A stretch of DNA of 13,030 nt from Accumulibacter sp003538495 (GCF_029255145.1 NZ_JAPUVQ010000133.1:1-13030); one strand, 5' to 3'. Shown: positions 1 to 7,076, counted from the first letter of the stretch. The notes: generated by a model not told the origin, from the letters alone. Made by a program: numbers and translations.

Positions 1-61
1 CCAGACCAACCTTGGCCTTGAACTCCGGCGTATGTACCTTCCGGGTAGTTGCTTCACTCAT
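1..61 (-). CDS. IS3-family transposase OrfA, N-terminal fragment
   Basis: Only the first 20 residues are in the window, starting MSEATTRKVHTPEFKAK and ending at the window edge. The T-PEFKAKV stretch is the typical opening of IS3-family OrfA, just before the helix-turn-helix that binds the element's ends. The start ATG (61-59) is well supported: AGGAGC at 75-70 on the same strand lies eight bases upstream. In this family OrfA is normally followed by OrfB (DDE integrase domain), joined by a -1 frameshift. That part is not visible here. Confidence 0.8.
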   Translation of the reverse strand, partial: MSEATTRKVHTPEFKAKVGL

Positions 62-129
62 CGCTTCTCGCTCCTATGATGGAGCACAGCTTAAACCACT
101 GTCTGATTTCCGGGGACCACTATAGTCCA
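1..129 (-). mobile_element. IS3-family insertion sequence, one end only
   Basis: This is the 5' (OrfA-side) end of an insertion sequence that continues out of the window to the left. The transposase start at 61 reads leftward. Outside it, on the minus strand, the sequence beginning at 129 reads TGGACTATAGTGGTCCCCGG, which starts with the TG dinucleotide typical of IS3-family termini. I place the element boundary at about 129 because of that TG/CA end. The other end is outside the window, so neither the partner inverted repeat nor a target duplication can be checked. The bases just outside (130-132) are ACT. Confidence 0.7.
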
Positions 130-392
130 ACTGCTTGTGGCCCAGGCCTCGGCTTTTAGGCGTGAACGCTTATTTCGGAGGAGTCACGACGATGGTATAC
201 ATCCGATTGCCCTGTCTGGCGCTTCTACCCCGACGGCTTCTTGTGGCGATCAAACTCACCCTGAAAACAGACGGAGTCAAGTGGTGGCACGGGTCAGCTT
301 GTCCGCGGCGAGTTACGCCGCCCAGCAAATTGCCTTAGCCCGTTGCTTCCTTTATCCTTCGTTCCTTTTCACCTTGGTCCCGACCTCAACGC
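130..392. other. Intergenic region between IS end and map
   Basis: This 263-base gap separates the IS end from map. It holds a perfect 6-bp hairpin, GCGGCG-AGTTA-CGCCGC, at 305-321, and a promoter candidate listed separately. A short open frame, ATG at 192 to stop at 338 (48 residues, starting MVYIRLPCLALLPRRLL), has GGAGGAG at 177-183, eight bases upstream. It resembles nothing I know and may be chance. In many proteobacteria rpsB lies divergently upstream of map. If that was the ancestral order here, the IS has landed in the shared intergenic region. Confidence 0.5.
330..358 (+). promoter_or_regulatory. Candidate sigma-70 promoter for map-glnD
   Basis: TTGCCT (330-335) and TATCCT (353-358) are separated by 17 bases. 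Each matches the sigma-70 hexamer consensus at four of six positions. The -10 element lies 34 bases before the map ATG, giving a short leader. Nothing between 358 and 393 looks like a strong Shine-Dalgarno sequence. The call rests on spacing and position only. Confidence 0.35.
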
Positions 393-1196
393 ATGAGCAT
401 AGCACTCAAGACCCCGCAGGAAATCGACAAGATGCGCGTCGCCGGCCGCCTGACGGCCGAGGTGCTCGACTACATCACACCGCTGGTGAGATCGGGAATC
501 ACCACCGGCGAGCTGGATCGACTGTGTCACGACTATATCGTCGATGTCCAGGGCGGCATTCCCGCGCCGCTCAACTACGCTCCGCCAGGCTACCAGCCTT
601 ATCCGAAATCGATCTGCACTTCGGTGAACCACCAAGTCTGCCACGGTGTTCCGGGCGACCGGCAGCTGAGAAATGGTGACATCGTCAATATTGACGTCAC
701 GGTGATCAAGGACGCGTATCACGGCGACAGCAGCCGCATGTTCCAGGTCGGCGAAACGTCAGTTCAGGCACGAAGGCTCTGCGAACTCACCTTCGAATGC
801 CTTTGGCTGGGCATTGTGCAAGTAAAGGCCGGCGCACATCTCGGCGACATTGGTCACGCCATTCAGCAACAAGCAGAGCGAGCTGGTTGCTCGGTCGTGC
901 GCGAATTCTGCGGTCACGGCATCGGCGCCAAATTCCATGAAGAGCCGCAGGTGCTTCATTATGGCCGCCCCCACACCGGTATCCGGCTCGAAGCGGGAAT
1001 GGTTTTTACCATCGAGCCAATGATCAACGCCGGCAAGGCCGCCATCAGAACGATGGCTGATGGCTGGACGATCGTAACCAAGGATCACAGCCTCTCCGCA
1101 CAGTGGGAGCACACCATTCTGGTCACCGAGACCGGCTACGAAGTACTCACCGTGTCGGAGGGTACACGGCGGCCACCGGACTCGATCGGGTCTTAG
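393..1196 (+). CDS. map: Methionine aminopeptidase, type I
   Basis: This cytosolic metalloenzyme removes the initiator methionine from new proteins when the second residue is small. The protein is 267 residues, the usual length of bacterial type Ia MetAP. It shows the pita-bread fold motifs throughout, including NHQVCHGVPGD and FCGHGIG. All five metal ligands are visible: D101 (NIDV), D112 (GDSS), H175 (CGHG), E208 (TIEPM) and E239 (QWEH). H84 is the conserved substrate-binding histidine. The ATG at 393 gives the standard N-terminus (KTPQEIDKMR starting at residue 6), although the upstream Shine-Dalgarno is poor. glnD follows after only three bases, so the two are almost certainly co-transcribed, as in many proteobacteria. 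An IS3 element ends about 260 bases upstream and may affect expression. Confidence 0.97.
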   Translation: MSIALKTPQEIDKMRVAGRLTAEVLDYITPLVRSGITTGELDRLCHDYIVDVQGGIPAPLNYAPPGYQPYPKSICTSVNHQVCHGVPGDRQLRNGDIVNIDVTVIKDAYHGDSSRMFQVGETSVQARRLCELTFECLWLGIVQVKAGAHLGDIGHAIQQQAERAGCSVVREFCGHGIGAKFHEEPQVLHYGRPHTGIRLEAGMVFTIEPMINAGKAAIRTMADGWTIVTKDHSLSAQWEHTILVTETGYEVLTVSEGTRRPPDSIGS

Positions 1197-1199
1197 CCA

Positions 1200-3782
1200 A
1201 TGGACGCCGAGACCGTCGATCTTCAGACGCTGGTCGCGCGCTACCGGTCGCGCTTGCAACTCGGGCAGACGACAATCCGCGAGCGCTATCTCGCAGACGG
1301 GGATGCACCACGACTGCTGCGCGAGCGGTGCCGCCTGATTGACGAGGTGCTTTGTGACCTATGGCAGGCGCTGCACTTGCCAGTGTCGCTGGCCCTGCTG
1401 GCAGTCGGCGGCTACGGGCGCGGCGAACTCTACCCCGCCTCCGACGTCGACCTCCTGCTCCTGCTACCGGAGCCGCCGGGCGACGCACTGATTCCGCAAC
1501 TGGAGCGGGCGGTGACCCTTTGCTACGATATCGGTTTGGAGGTCGCTCCCAGCGTACGCACCGTTGGCGAGTGCGCCGACGCAGCCGCCGGCGACCTCAC
1601 GATCCAGACCGCCTTGATCGAGGCTCGCCTGCTGGTCGGCAGCGAGGAGCTCTTCGACGAGTTCTCGGCGGAACTGGAAAAGGTCCTTGATCCACACACG
1701 TTCTTCGAAGCCAAGCGAAGCGAGCAGGACGAACGCCACCTGCGCTTCGACGATACGCCCTACAGCCTGGAACCGAACTGCAAGGAAAGCCCGGGCGGCC
1801 TGCGCGATCTGCAGACGATTCTCTGGATTGCCAGCGCCGCGGGCTATGGTCGCAGCTGGGACGATCTGGCGCAATACGGCTTCCTGACCCTCGAAGAGCA
1901 GGAACAGCTGAAGCGCAGCATCGGCTTCCTGCAGCAGCTGCGAACCCGCCTCCACATTCATGTTGGTCGCCGTGAAGACCGCCTCCTTTTCGATTACCAG
2001 ACCGCGCTCGCCGAACAGCTGGGCTACCAGGCGACCGAGACCCGCCGAGCCAGCGAACGGCTGATGCAGAAGTATTACCGCACGGCTAAGGAAATCACCC
2101 AGATCAACACCATCCTGCTCCTGAATATCGGTGCCGCCATATCGCCTCTGCCGGAGCAACCGCCACAGCCGATCAATGAGCGTTTCCAGAATGCCCACGA
2201 CTTGCTCGATCTGATTGACGACGAGGTTTTCCACCGCGATCCGGGCGTCATCCTCGAAGCCTTCCTGCTGATGCAGCGGCATCCCGAGTTGCAGGGAATG
2301 ACCGCGCGTACGTTGCGCGCGCTGTGGCACGCCCGCACGCTGATCGACGACGCCTTCCGCTGCGACCCCGGCAACCGCGCGCGCTTCATCGAGATTCTCC
2401 AGCAGCCGCACGGCGTGCTGCATGCGATGCGGCGCATGAACCAGTTCGGGATTCTAGGTCGCTATCTGCCCAGGTTCGGCAAGATCGTCGGCCAGATGCA
2501 GCACGACCTGTTCCACGTTTATACGGTCGACCAGCACATCCTGCGCGTCCTGCGCAACCTGCGCCGCTTTCTCGCCGACGAGTTTACGCACGAGTATCCA
2601 TTGTGCAGCGAGTTGATCGGTGATTTTTCTCGCCCGTGGGTGCTCTACATCGCAGCCCTTTTCCACGACATTGCCAAGGGACGAGGTGGCGATCATTCGC
2701 GACTGGGGGCGGTCGATGCCGCCGAGTTCTGCTCCGCGCACGGCGTCGATGCCGACGATAGCGAACTGATCGTCTGGCTGGTCCAGCAGCACCTGTTGAT
2801 GTCTACGGTGGCCCAGAAACAGGACATCGCCGACCCCGACGTGATGGGAGCATTTGCCGCGATGGTCAAGGACGAACGTCACCTGACCGCGCTTTATCTG
2901 TTCACCGTCGCCGACATACGGGGGACCAGTCCGAAAGTCTGGAATAGCTGGAAGGGACAGTTGCTCGAACAACTCTTCAGGAGCACCTGCCGAACGCTGC
3001 TGGCCGGCGGTCAAGTGCCGGTCAGACAAGGACTGATCGAGGATCGCAGACGTGAGGCCTTGCGCCTGCTACGCTATTTCGCGCTGCCCGACGCGGTGCA
3101 CGAGCGCCTGTGGAAGCAGCTCGACACCGTGTACTTCCTCCGCCATTCGGCAGAGGAGATCGCCTGGCACACCCGTGCCTTGCACTATCGGACGAGTGTC
3201 GAGCAACCGGTGGTCAAAGCGCGCATCAACCCGCAGGGCGACGGCCTTGAAGTGATGATCTACACACTCGATCAGAACGACCTGTTCGCGCGCCTGGTCG
3301 GGTTTTTCGGCCGTGCCGGCTACACCATCGTCGATGCCAAGATCCACACGACCCGTCATGGCTACGCGCTGGACAGCTTCATGCTGCTCGACCTCAGCGA
3401 TCGTGGCAGCGACCGGGCGATGATCAACTACATCGAGCACGAGCTGACGGTGCGCCTGACTTGGCAGAGCCCGCCAGAGTCGCCAGGCAGCGGACGGATC
3501 TCCCGGCAAGTAAAGCACTTCCCGATTCAGCCGCAGGTGACCATCGAGCCCGACGAAAAAGGCTCGCGCTACGTACTCTCGGTAAGTGCCGCCGACCGCC
3601 CGGGCCTGCTCTACACCATAGCCATGACATTGGCCGCACATGGTGCTAATCTGCATACAGCGAAGATCTCCACGCTCGGCGAACGCGTCGAGGATACTTT
3701 CCTGATCAGTGGCGGCGACCTTGGCAAGACCTCCAGCCGCATAAAGCTGGAATCCGAGTTGCTGGAGCGTCTGAAACTCTGA
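1200..3782 (+). CDS. glnD: Bifunctional PII uridylyltransferase/uridylyl-removing enzyme
   Basis: GlnD senses glutamine and adds or removes UMP on PII proteins (GlnB/GlnK), which in turn control glutamine synthetase adenylylation and the nitrogen-regulation kinase. The 860 residues match the family length. The nucleotidyltransferase domain is N-terminal, with GGYGRGELYPASDVD at residues 70-84 supplying the paired aspartates D82 and D84. The HD hydrolase domain contains ALFHDIAKG, with H489-D490 as the metal-binding pair, responsible for UMP removal. Two C-terminal ACT domains follow, at about 685-760 and 791-860, where glutamine binds. The start ATG lies three bases after the map stop codon, implying translational coupling. 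All catalytic landmarks are present, so the gene looks intact. A terminator-like hairpin with T8 follows about 75 bases downstream. Confidence 0.97.
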   Translation: MDAETVDLQTLVARYRSRLQLGQTTIRERYLADGDAPRLLRERCRLIDEVLCDLWQALHLPVSLALLAVGGYGRGELYPASDVDLLLLLPEPPGDALIPQLERAVTLCYDIGLEVAPSVRTVGECADAAAGDLTIQTALIEARLLVGSEELFDEFSAELEKVLDPHTFFEAKRSEQDERHLRFDDTPYSLEPNCKESPGGLRDLQTILWIASAAGYGRSWDDLAQYGFLTLEEQEQLKRSIGFLQQLRTRLHIHVGRREDRLLFDYQTALAEQLGYQATETRRASERLMQKYYRTAKEITQINTILLLNIGAAISPLPEQPPQPINERFQNAHDLLDLIDDEVFHRDPGVILEAFLLMQRHPELQGMTARTLRALWHARTLIDDAFRCDPGNRARFIEILQQPHGVLHAMRRMNQFGILGRYLPRFGKIVGQMQHDLFHVYTVDQHILRVLRNLRRFLADEFTHEYPLCSELIGDFSRPWVLYIAALFHDIAKGRGGDHSRLGAVDAAEFCSAHGVDADDSELIVWLVQQHLLMSTVAQKQDIADPDVMGAFAAMVKDERHLTALYLFTVADIRGTSPKVWNSWKGQLLEQLFRSTCRTLLAGGQVPVRQGLIEDRRREALRLLRYFALPDAVHERLWKQLDTVYFLRHSAEEIAWHTRALHYRTSVEQPVVKARINPQGDGLEVMIYTLDQNDLFARLVGFFGRAGYTIVDAKIHTTRHGYALDSFMLLDLSDRGSDRAMINYIEHELTVRLTWQSPPESPGSGRISRQVKHFPIQPQVTIEPDEKGSRYVLSVSAADRPGLLYTIAMTLAAHGANLHTAKISTLGERVEDTFLISGGDLGKTSSRIKLESELLERLKL

Positions 3783-3857
3783 CGACGCGCTCCGTCGGCG
3801 CAGCGCTCACGCGTACACGCCCGAGGCCTTTCGTTGTGCCCCCGGGAACGTATTGAG

Positions 3858-3897
3858 CCGTCTTGGTAGCGGTCCACGAAGACTGTCGGTTTTTTTT
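3858..3897 (+). terminator. Probable intrinsic terminator after map-glnD
   Basis: A hairpin can form from CC-GTCTT (3858-3864) with AAGAC (3879-3883) and, after a four-base bulge, GG (3888-3889). It is followed directly by eight T residues (3890-3897). The stem is modest and bulged, and an alternative stem CGGTC/GACTG overlaps it. The T-run and the position 75 bases after glnD are the main support. Its 3' arm overlaps CCACGAAG (3874-3881), which is complementary to CTTCGTGG at 3909-3916, so a competing downstream hairpin is possible. Confidence 0.5.
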
Positions 3898-4184
3898 ACA
3901 CCCAGGCACTTCGTGGCTCCTTGGGGGTCGCGGCGCACAACGGCATCTAGATGATTTATAGCTATATTTTCAGTTGTTTTCACACCAGGCATGGACCTTG
4001 CTTACGGTTTAGTGAAGAGTAATTTGGTCATGGCAAGTGCACGACCACGGTTCCGGTGGGCCAGCTTCCTTGGCAAGAACGTGACGTAATCGACAGTTGA
4101 TCTGCGTCGCGAGAGCGAAACTGGAACCTGTGGGACCTGACGCACACCTGCACCGCGCACAGAAAACTTTTGGGAGTTGCTTCG
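3898..4184 (+). other. Intergenic leader region upstream of the HPr-rel-A-like cluster
   Basis: No credible gene is visible here. The first 90 bases are richer in A+T than the surroundings and contain two short palindromes, ATCTAGAT (3945-3952) and TATAGCTATA (3957-3966). A promoter candidate is listed separately. If transcription starts near 4033, the leader to the ATG at 4185 would be about 150 bases long, enough for regulatory RNA structure, but I see no recognisable riboswitch. Confidence 0.4.
3998..4025 (+). promoter_or_regulatory. Weak sigma-70 promoter candidate for the 4185-7076 cluster
   Basis: TTGCTT (3998-4003) and TAATTT (4020-4025) are separated by 16 bases. Each element is a partial match to consensus. 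It lies after the glnD terminator and before the first gene of the cluster, where a promoter is expected. It is a positional guess with no operator evident. Confidence 0.25.
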
Positions 4185-4643
4185 ATGAAATCTACAGAAC
4201 CGCTTGACCGCACGGGAACATCGGTGGACTTGTCGTCTGCGACCGGTGAAGCAGCCAACCTTGGCAATACGTCGGCTCCGGACAACAAGCGGCGGCGTCT
4301 GGTCCGCGGTGCGGTGGCCATGGCGCCACTGGTGCTGACCTTGCGCAGTGGGGCGCTGGCGGCAGCGTCCTGCACGGGGGCGAAGTTCGTCGGGACCACC
4401 ACGGCCAATGGCGCGCTGCGTCAAGCTCCCCCCACTCTCACGGAGGCCGATACGTGCTTCGCCAGTCCGGGCATCTGCCCGGGGTACCCGATTTTCGGCC
4501 CCACCAAGGTCACTTCCGTAGGCGCCAACCTGGGGCCTGTCAGTAACGTCAATGGCGCCATCAGTTGTGGCAATCAGTCCGGTGTCACCGTTGCCATTCT
4601 CAGTTCCGCGGCCGCCACTTCCTTGATGGGCCACACTCCTTGA
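4185..4643 (+). CDS. Small exported protein with internal Tat-like signal; candidate substrate of the HPr-rel-A-like system
   Basis: I do not recognise this 152-residue protein as a named family. The start is set by GGGAG at 4172-4176, eight bases before the ATG at 4185; a TTG at 4170 in the same frame has no such support. Residues 1-34 are polar and leader-like. K35-RRR-LVR (35-41) fits the twin-arginine pattern (RR-x-hydrophobic-hydrophobic-K/R), followed by a hydrophobic run (42-53) and SGALAAAS before C63, a likely signal-peptidase region. R54 inside this segment is unusual. The remaining ~90 residues are rich in Gly, Ala, Ser and Thr and carry four cysteines (C63, C91, C98, C128). There is no canonical lipobox. 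It sits 87 bases upstream of a PqqD-like gene, a kinase and a nucleotidyltransferase, as a RiPP or peptide precursor would, so it may be their substrate. That link is inference from position. Confidence 0.7.
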   Translation: MKSTEPLDRTGTSVDLSSATGEAANLGNTSAPDNKRRRLVRGAVAMAPLVLTLRSGALAAASCTGAKFVGTTTANGALRQAPPTLTEADTCFASPGICPGYPIFGPTKVTSVGANLGPVSNVNGAISCGNQSGVTVAILSSAAATSLMGHTP

Positions 4644-4655
4644 GCGGTAGATCCT

Positions 4656-4687
4656 GATTGTTTCGCAATCGACTGAAGTCGGCTTCA
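4656..4687 (+). other. Two small tandem hairpins between precursor-like gene and PqqD-like gene
   Basis: GATTG-TTTCG-CAATC (4656-4670) and TGAAG-TCGG-CTTCA (4674-4687) are two perfect 5-bp stems three bases apart, just after the stop of the upstream gene. No T-run follows, so they are not a standard intrinsic terminator. They could stabilise the upstream mRNA end or set the ratio between precursor and enzymes. Stems this short can arise by chance. Confidence 0.35.
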
Positions 4688-4730
4688 AGACCTTCTGCGC
4701 GGCGACATCCCCTCCGATAGGGCAGAACCG

Positions 4731-5021
4731 ATGGTCTTGATGGCTGCCACTCGCGGTCTGGTTTGGCAGGACTGGGACGATGTCTACATCGTCTATCAAC
4801 CTTCATCTGCCGAAACCCACGTCTTCAACGAAACTACCGCAGCAATCCTCAGATCTCTGGAAGCCGAACCACTAGCGGCGGACGGTGTAAAGCGCGAGAC
4901 CGAGGCTGCTCTTGGTGTGGCGCAGGGAGGGCTGGCTGCCGACGATTTCGTGTTCGCCACGCGCCGGCTGGAGGAACTGGGACTGATCGAGTACCTGGAC
5001 GAAGCGATTGGCGGGCAATGA
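4731..5021 (+). CDS. PqqD-family peptide chaperone, HPr-rel-A system type
   Basis: This 96-residue protein has the PqqD-like winged-helix pattern: an N-terminal strand region (GLVWQDWDDVYIVYQP), the conserved HVFNETTAAILRSLE core at about 30-44, and a C-terminal helix FATRRLEELGLIEYL. PqqD-like domains bind leader peptides and deliver them to modifying enzymes. The combination with the kinase and nucleotidyltransferase that follow matches the gene set named the HPr-rel-A system in protein-family databases. The start ATG at 4731 has AGGG at 4719-4722, eight bases upstream; a second ATG three codons in is also possible. Its stop overlaps the kinase start (ATGA, 5018-5021), implying translational coupling. 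What it binds is unknown; the 152-residue protein just upstream is the obvious candidate. Confidence 0.8.
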   Translation: MVLMAATRGLVWQDWDDVYIVYQPSSAETHVFNETTAAILRSLEAEPLAADGVKRETEAALGVAQGGLAADDFVFATRRLEELGLIEYLDEAIGGQ

Positions 5022-5938
5022 TCGTCGGTGACTTGAGTCACCGGGAGTTTGGGGAACAGCTGGGGGGCGATGGCCTGGCACTCCAGTTCGGCCCTTTCAA
5101 CCTCATGGTCCGCTCCAACCTCAGATCGTTCGCATCGCTCGCACATCAGCTTTACGAGCCGTACCCTTTGCTGGAGCCGGCGGCGATCTGCGACTTTCAC
5201 GTTCACATCAACGCGCCTCGCGGGCTGCGCCGATGGCTGCGACGACAGGCGTGTTTTGGCGTCGATGGGCAATCCCCCTTCGCTCCCTATGCCGTCGAAC
5301 ACGCCTTTCCCGCCCTCGAATGGGGAATCAACTGGTGCGTGGCGACACGCTCGCATCATCTGCTGCTGCTGCACTCGGCGGGAGTCGAGCGCAACGGCCA
5401 GGCGATCCTTTTTCCGGCCTCGCCCGGCGACGGCAAGTCGACGCTCTGTGCTGCCCTGATCCATTCCGGATGGCGGCTCCTCTCCGACGAATTCGGCCTG
5501 GTGCGGCCGGAGGATGGCCTGCTGCTCCCCGTGCCGCGCTTGATCCCGCTGAAGAACGAGTCGATCGAGGTGATCAGGAACTTTCGGCCGGAGGCGATCA
5601 TTGGCCCGTCTTTCCTGGCGACGCGCAAGGGGACAGTGGCGCATGTGCGTCCGCCGCTGGACAGCATCAAACGCGCACAGGAACCCGCTCGCCCACGCTG
5701 GTTCATCTTCCCCCGCTGGGTCGCCGATGCACCGCTCACTCTTGAACCAATGCCGAGAAGCCAGGCATTTCTGATGGTTGCAACCAACGCTTTCAACTAC
5801 GAGGTCCTCGATGAGGCCGCATTCAGGCTGGTCACCGACATGATTCGCTCCTGCGATTCATACTCGCTGATCTACTCCGATCTCGACGAGGCGGTTAGCG
5901 CCATCGACCAACTTTCCCGCACCGGCGATGGCTTCTAG
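5018..5938 (+). CDS. HprK-related kinase A (HPr-rel-A system)
   Basis: This 306-residue protein is related to the C-terminal catalytic domain of HPr kinase/phosphorylase. The P-loop is FPASPGDGKSTL, with K140 and S141-T142 at its end. It is preceded by LLHSAGVERNGQ (H119), which matches the HGV-type strand before the P-loop in HprK. LLSDEFGLV follows (D157-E158), corresponding to the HprK Asp-containing segment after the P-loop. I do not see the HprK signature motif linked to the phosphorylase activity, so it is more likely a kinase only. The N-terminal ~110 residues are unlike the HprK N-terminal domain. The ATG at 5018 overlaps the stop of the PqqD-like gene; the frame is open further upstream, but that part overlaps the PqqD-like gene and is not coding. 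HprK-like kinases phosphorylate lasso precursor peptides in some RiPP clusters, so a peptide substrate is plausible here. Confidence 0.85.
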   Translation: MIVGDLSHREFGEQLGGDGLALQFGPFNLMVRSNLRSFASLAHQLYEPYPLLEPAAICDFHVHINAPRGLRRWLRRQACFGVDGQSPFAPYAVEHAFPALEWGINWCVATRSHHLLLLHSAGVERNGQAILFPASPGDGKSTLCAALIHSGWRLLSDEFGLVRPEDGLLLPVPRLIPLKNESIEVIRNFRPEAIIGPSFLATRKGTVAHVRPPLDSIKRAQEPARPRWFIFPRWVADAPLTLEPMPRSQAFLMVATNAFNYEVLDEAAFRLVTDMIRSCDSYSLIYSDLDEAVSAIDQLSRTGDGF

Positions 5939-7076
5939 GGCGACCAGCGAAACCAGACGGGCGCAGCGGCTCCTGCTCGAGGCGCTGCAAGCGCCCGAAC
6001 GACTGCCCGCGCTGCCGCCCGCCGACTGGGAGCTGCTGTTACGCGTGGCGCGACGCGCCCGGGTGCTGGGGAGGCTGGAGTCCGACCTGGGCCGGGCGGA
6101 TCTGCTCGGCAGCATCCCGCCGCGCGCCGCTGATCATCTAAGGGCGGCCCGCAACGTCATCGGACATCGAAAAACCCTGATTTCCTGGGAAGTAAACCGC
6201 CTGCTTTGGGCGCTCAAGGGCATCGATGTGCCGCTTATCCTGCTCAAGGGCGCCGGCTATCTCCTCGCAGAACTGCCGCCGGCGCGCGGCCGGATCTTCG
6301 CCGATGTCGATCTGCTGGTGCCGGAAGAGCGGATCGGGGAAATCGAGGAAAGACTCGTCGAACGCGGCTGGTTCAAGACCCAGATCGACCCTTACGACGA
6401 CCGGTACTACCGCGTCTGGATGCACGAGATTCCACCGCTCCGTCACCAGGAACGAGGCACGGAGATCGACATCCACCATCGGCTGCTGCCGAAAACCAGC
6501 CATCTACAATCCAACCCCGCACCGCTGTTCACGGCTGCCAGAGCGCTCGCAGACCCGCGCCTACGCGTTCTGGCACCCGCCGACATGGTTCTGCACGCAC
6601 TGGTGCACCTGTTTCTCGAGGGTGATCCTGACGAGGGTCTGCGCCTGCGCGATCTGGTCGATGTTCATGATCTGCTGCGACACCATGGGCAGGATCCTGG
6701 CTTCTGGGCGGGTCTCGGGCCACGGGCACGCCGCTTGGGTTTCGAGCGTCCGCTGTTCTACGGATTGCATCATGCGCAACGACTTTTCGGCACACCGATT
6801 CCCCCGGATGTGTTGCGCGGGCTGGAAGACGCAGCGCCCGCCTGGCCGATCCGCCGGCTAATGGATCGTCTGATTCACCTCGCGCTGCTGCCTGGACACC
6901 CCGATCACCCTTCCCGCCTGGCGGTTCTGGCCCGCTGGCTGATTTACGTGCGCGCCCATTGGTTGCGGATGCCGCCGGGCCTGCTCATCAAGCACCTGTC
7001 GCACAAGGCCTGGCTGCGGTTTCGCGGATTCAGGAAGCGGGTCGACCTGGCCCAACTCGACCTCAAACAGCAGTAA
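5928..7076 (+). CDS. Nucleotidyltransferase-fold family protein (HPr-rel-A cluster)
   Basis: This 382-residue protein belongs to the uncharacterised nucleotidyltransferase family that accompanies HprK-like kinases and RiPP clusters. Key residues are visible: LILLKGAGYLLAEL at 103-116, then RIFADVDLLV with the paired metal-binding aspartates D126 and D128, and a third acidic site in TEIDIHHRLL (D181). The central part has VLHALVHLFLEGD and LRLRDLVDVHDLLRHH, typical of the helical region of this family. The C-terminus is basic and hydrophobic (WLIYVRAHWLRMPPGLLIKHL) and could lie on a membrane. Its ATG overlaps the kinase end by 11 bases, so the genes are translationally coupled. The transferred nucleotide and target are unknown. 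The fold recalls GlnD nearby, but the two are otherwise dissimilar and the adjacency is probably coincidental. Confidence 0.8.
   Translation: MASRATSETRRAQRLLLEALQAPERLPALPPADWELLLRVARRARVLGRLESDLGRADLLGSIPPRAADHLRAARNVIGHRKTLISWEVNRLLWALKGIDVPLILLKGAGYLLAELPPARGRIFADVDLLVPEERIGEIEERLVERGWFKTQIDPYDDRYYRVWMHEIPPLRHQERGTEIDIHHRLLPKTSHLQSNPAPLFTAARALADPRLRVLAPADMVLHALVHLFLEGDPDEGLRLRDLVDVHDLLRHHGQDPGFWAGLGPRARRLGFERPLFYGLHHAQRLFGTPIPPDVLRGLEDAAPAWPIRRLMDRLIHLALLPGHPDHPSRLAVLARWLIYVRAHWLRMPPGLLIKHLSHKAWLRFRGFRKRVDLAQLDLKQQ

Noticed and set aside
160..180. GTGAACGCTTAT resembling an IS66-type terminal sequence
   Set aside because: Only a short match to remembered IS66 ends (GTAAGCG type), with no second end and no IS66 genes in the window.
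1464..2423. 319-residue open frame on the minus strand inside glnD
   Set aside because: It is antisense to the nucleotidyltransferase domain of an intact glnD and has the composition of a mirror frame. No start signal or domain supports it.
4763..5017. N-terminal extension of the kinase frame back to 4763
   Set aside because: This part overlaps the PqqD-like gene in another frame and translates to Arg/Cys-rich sequence unlike the kinase family. The ATGA overlap at 5018 is the natural start.
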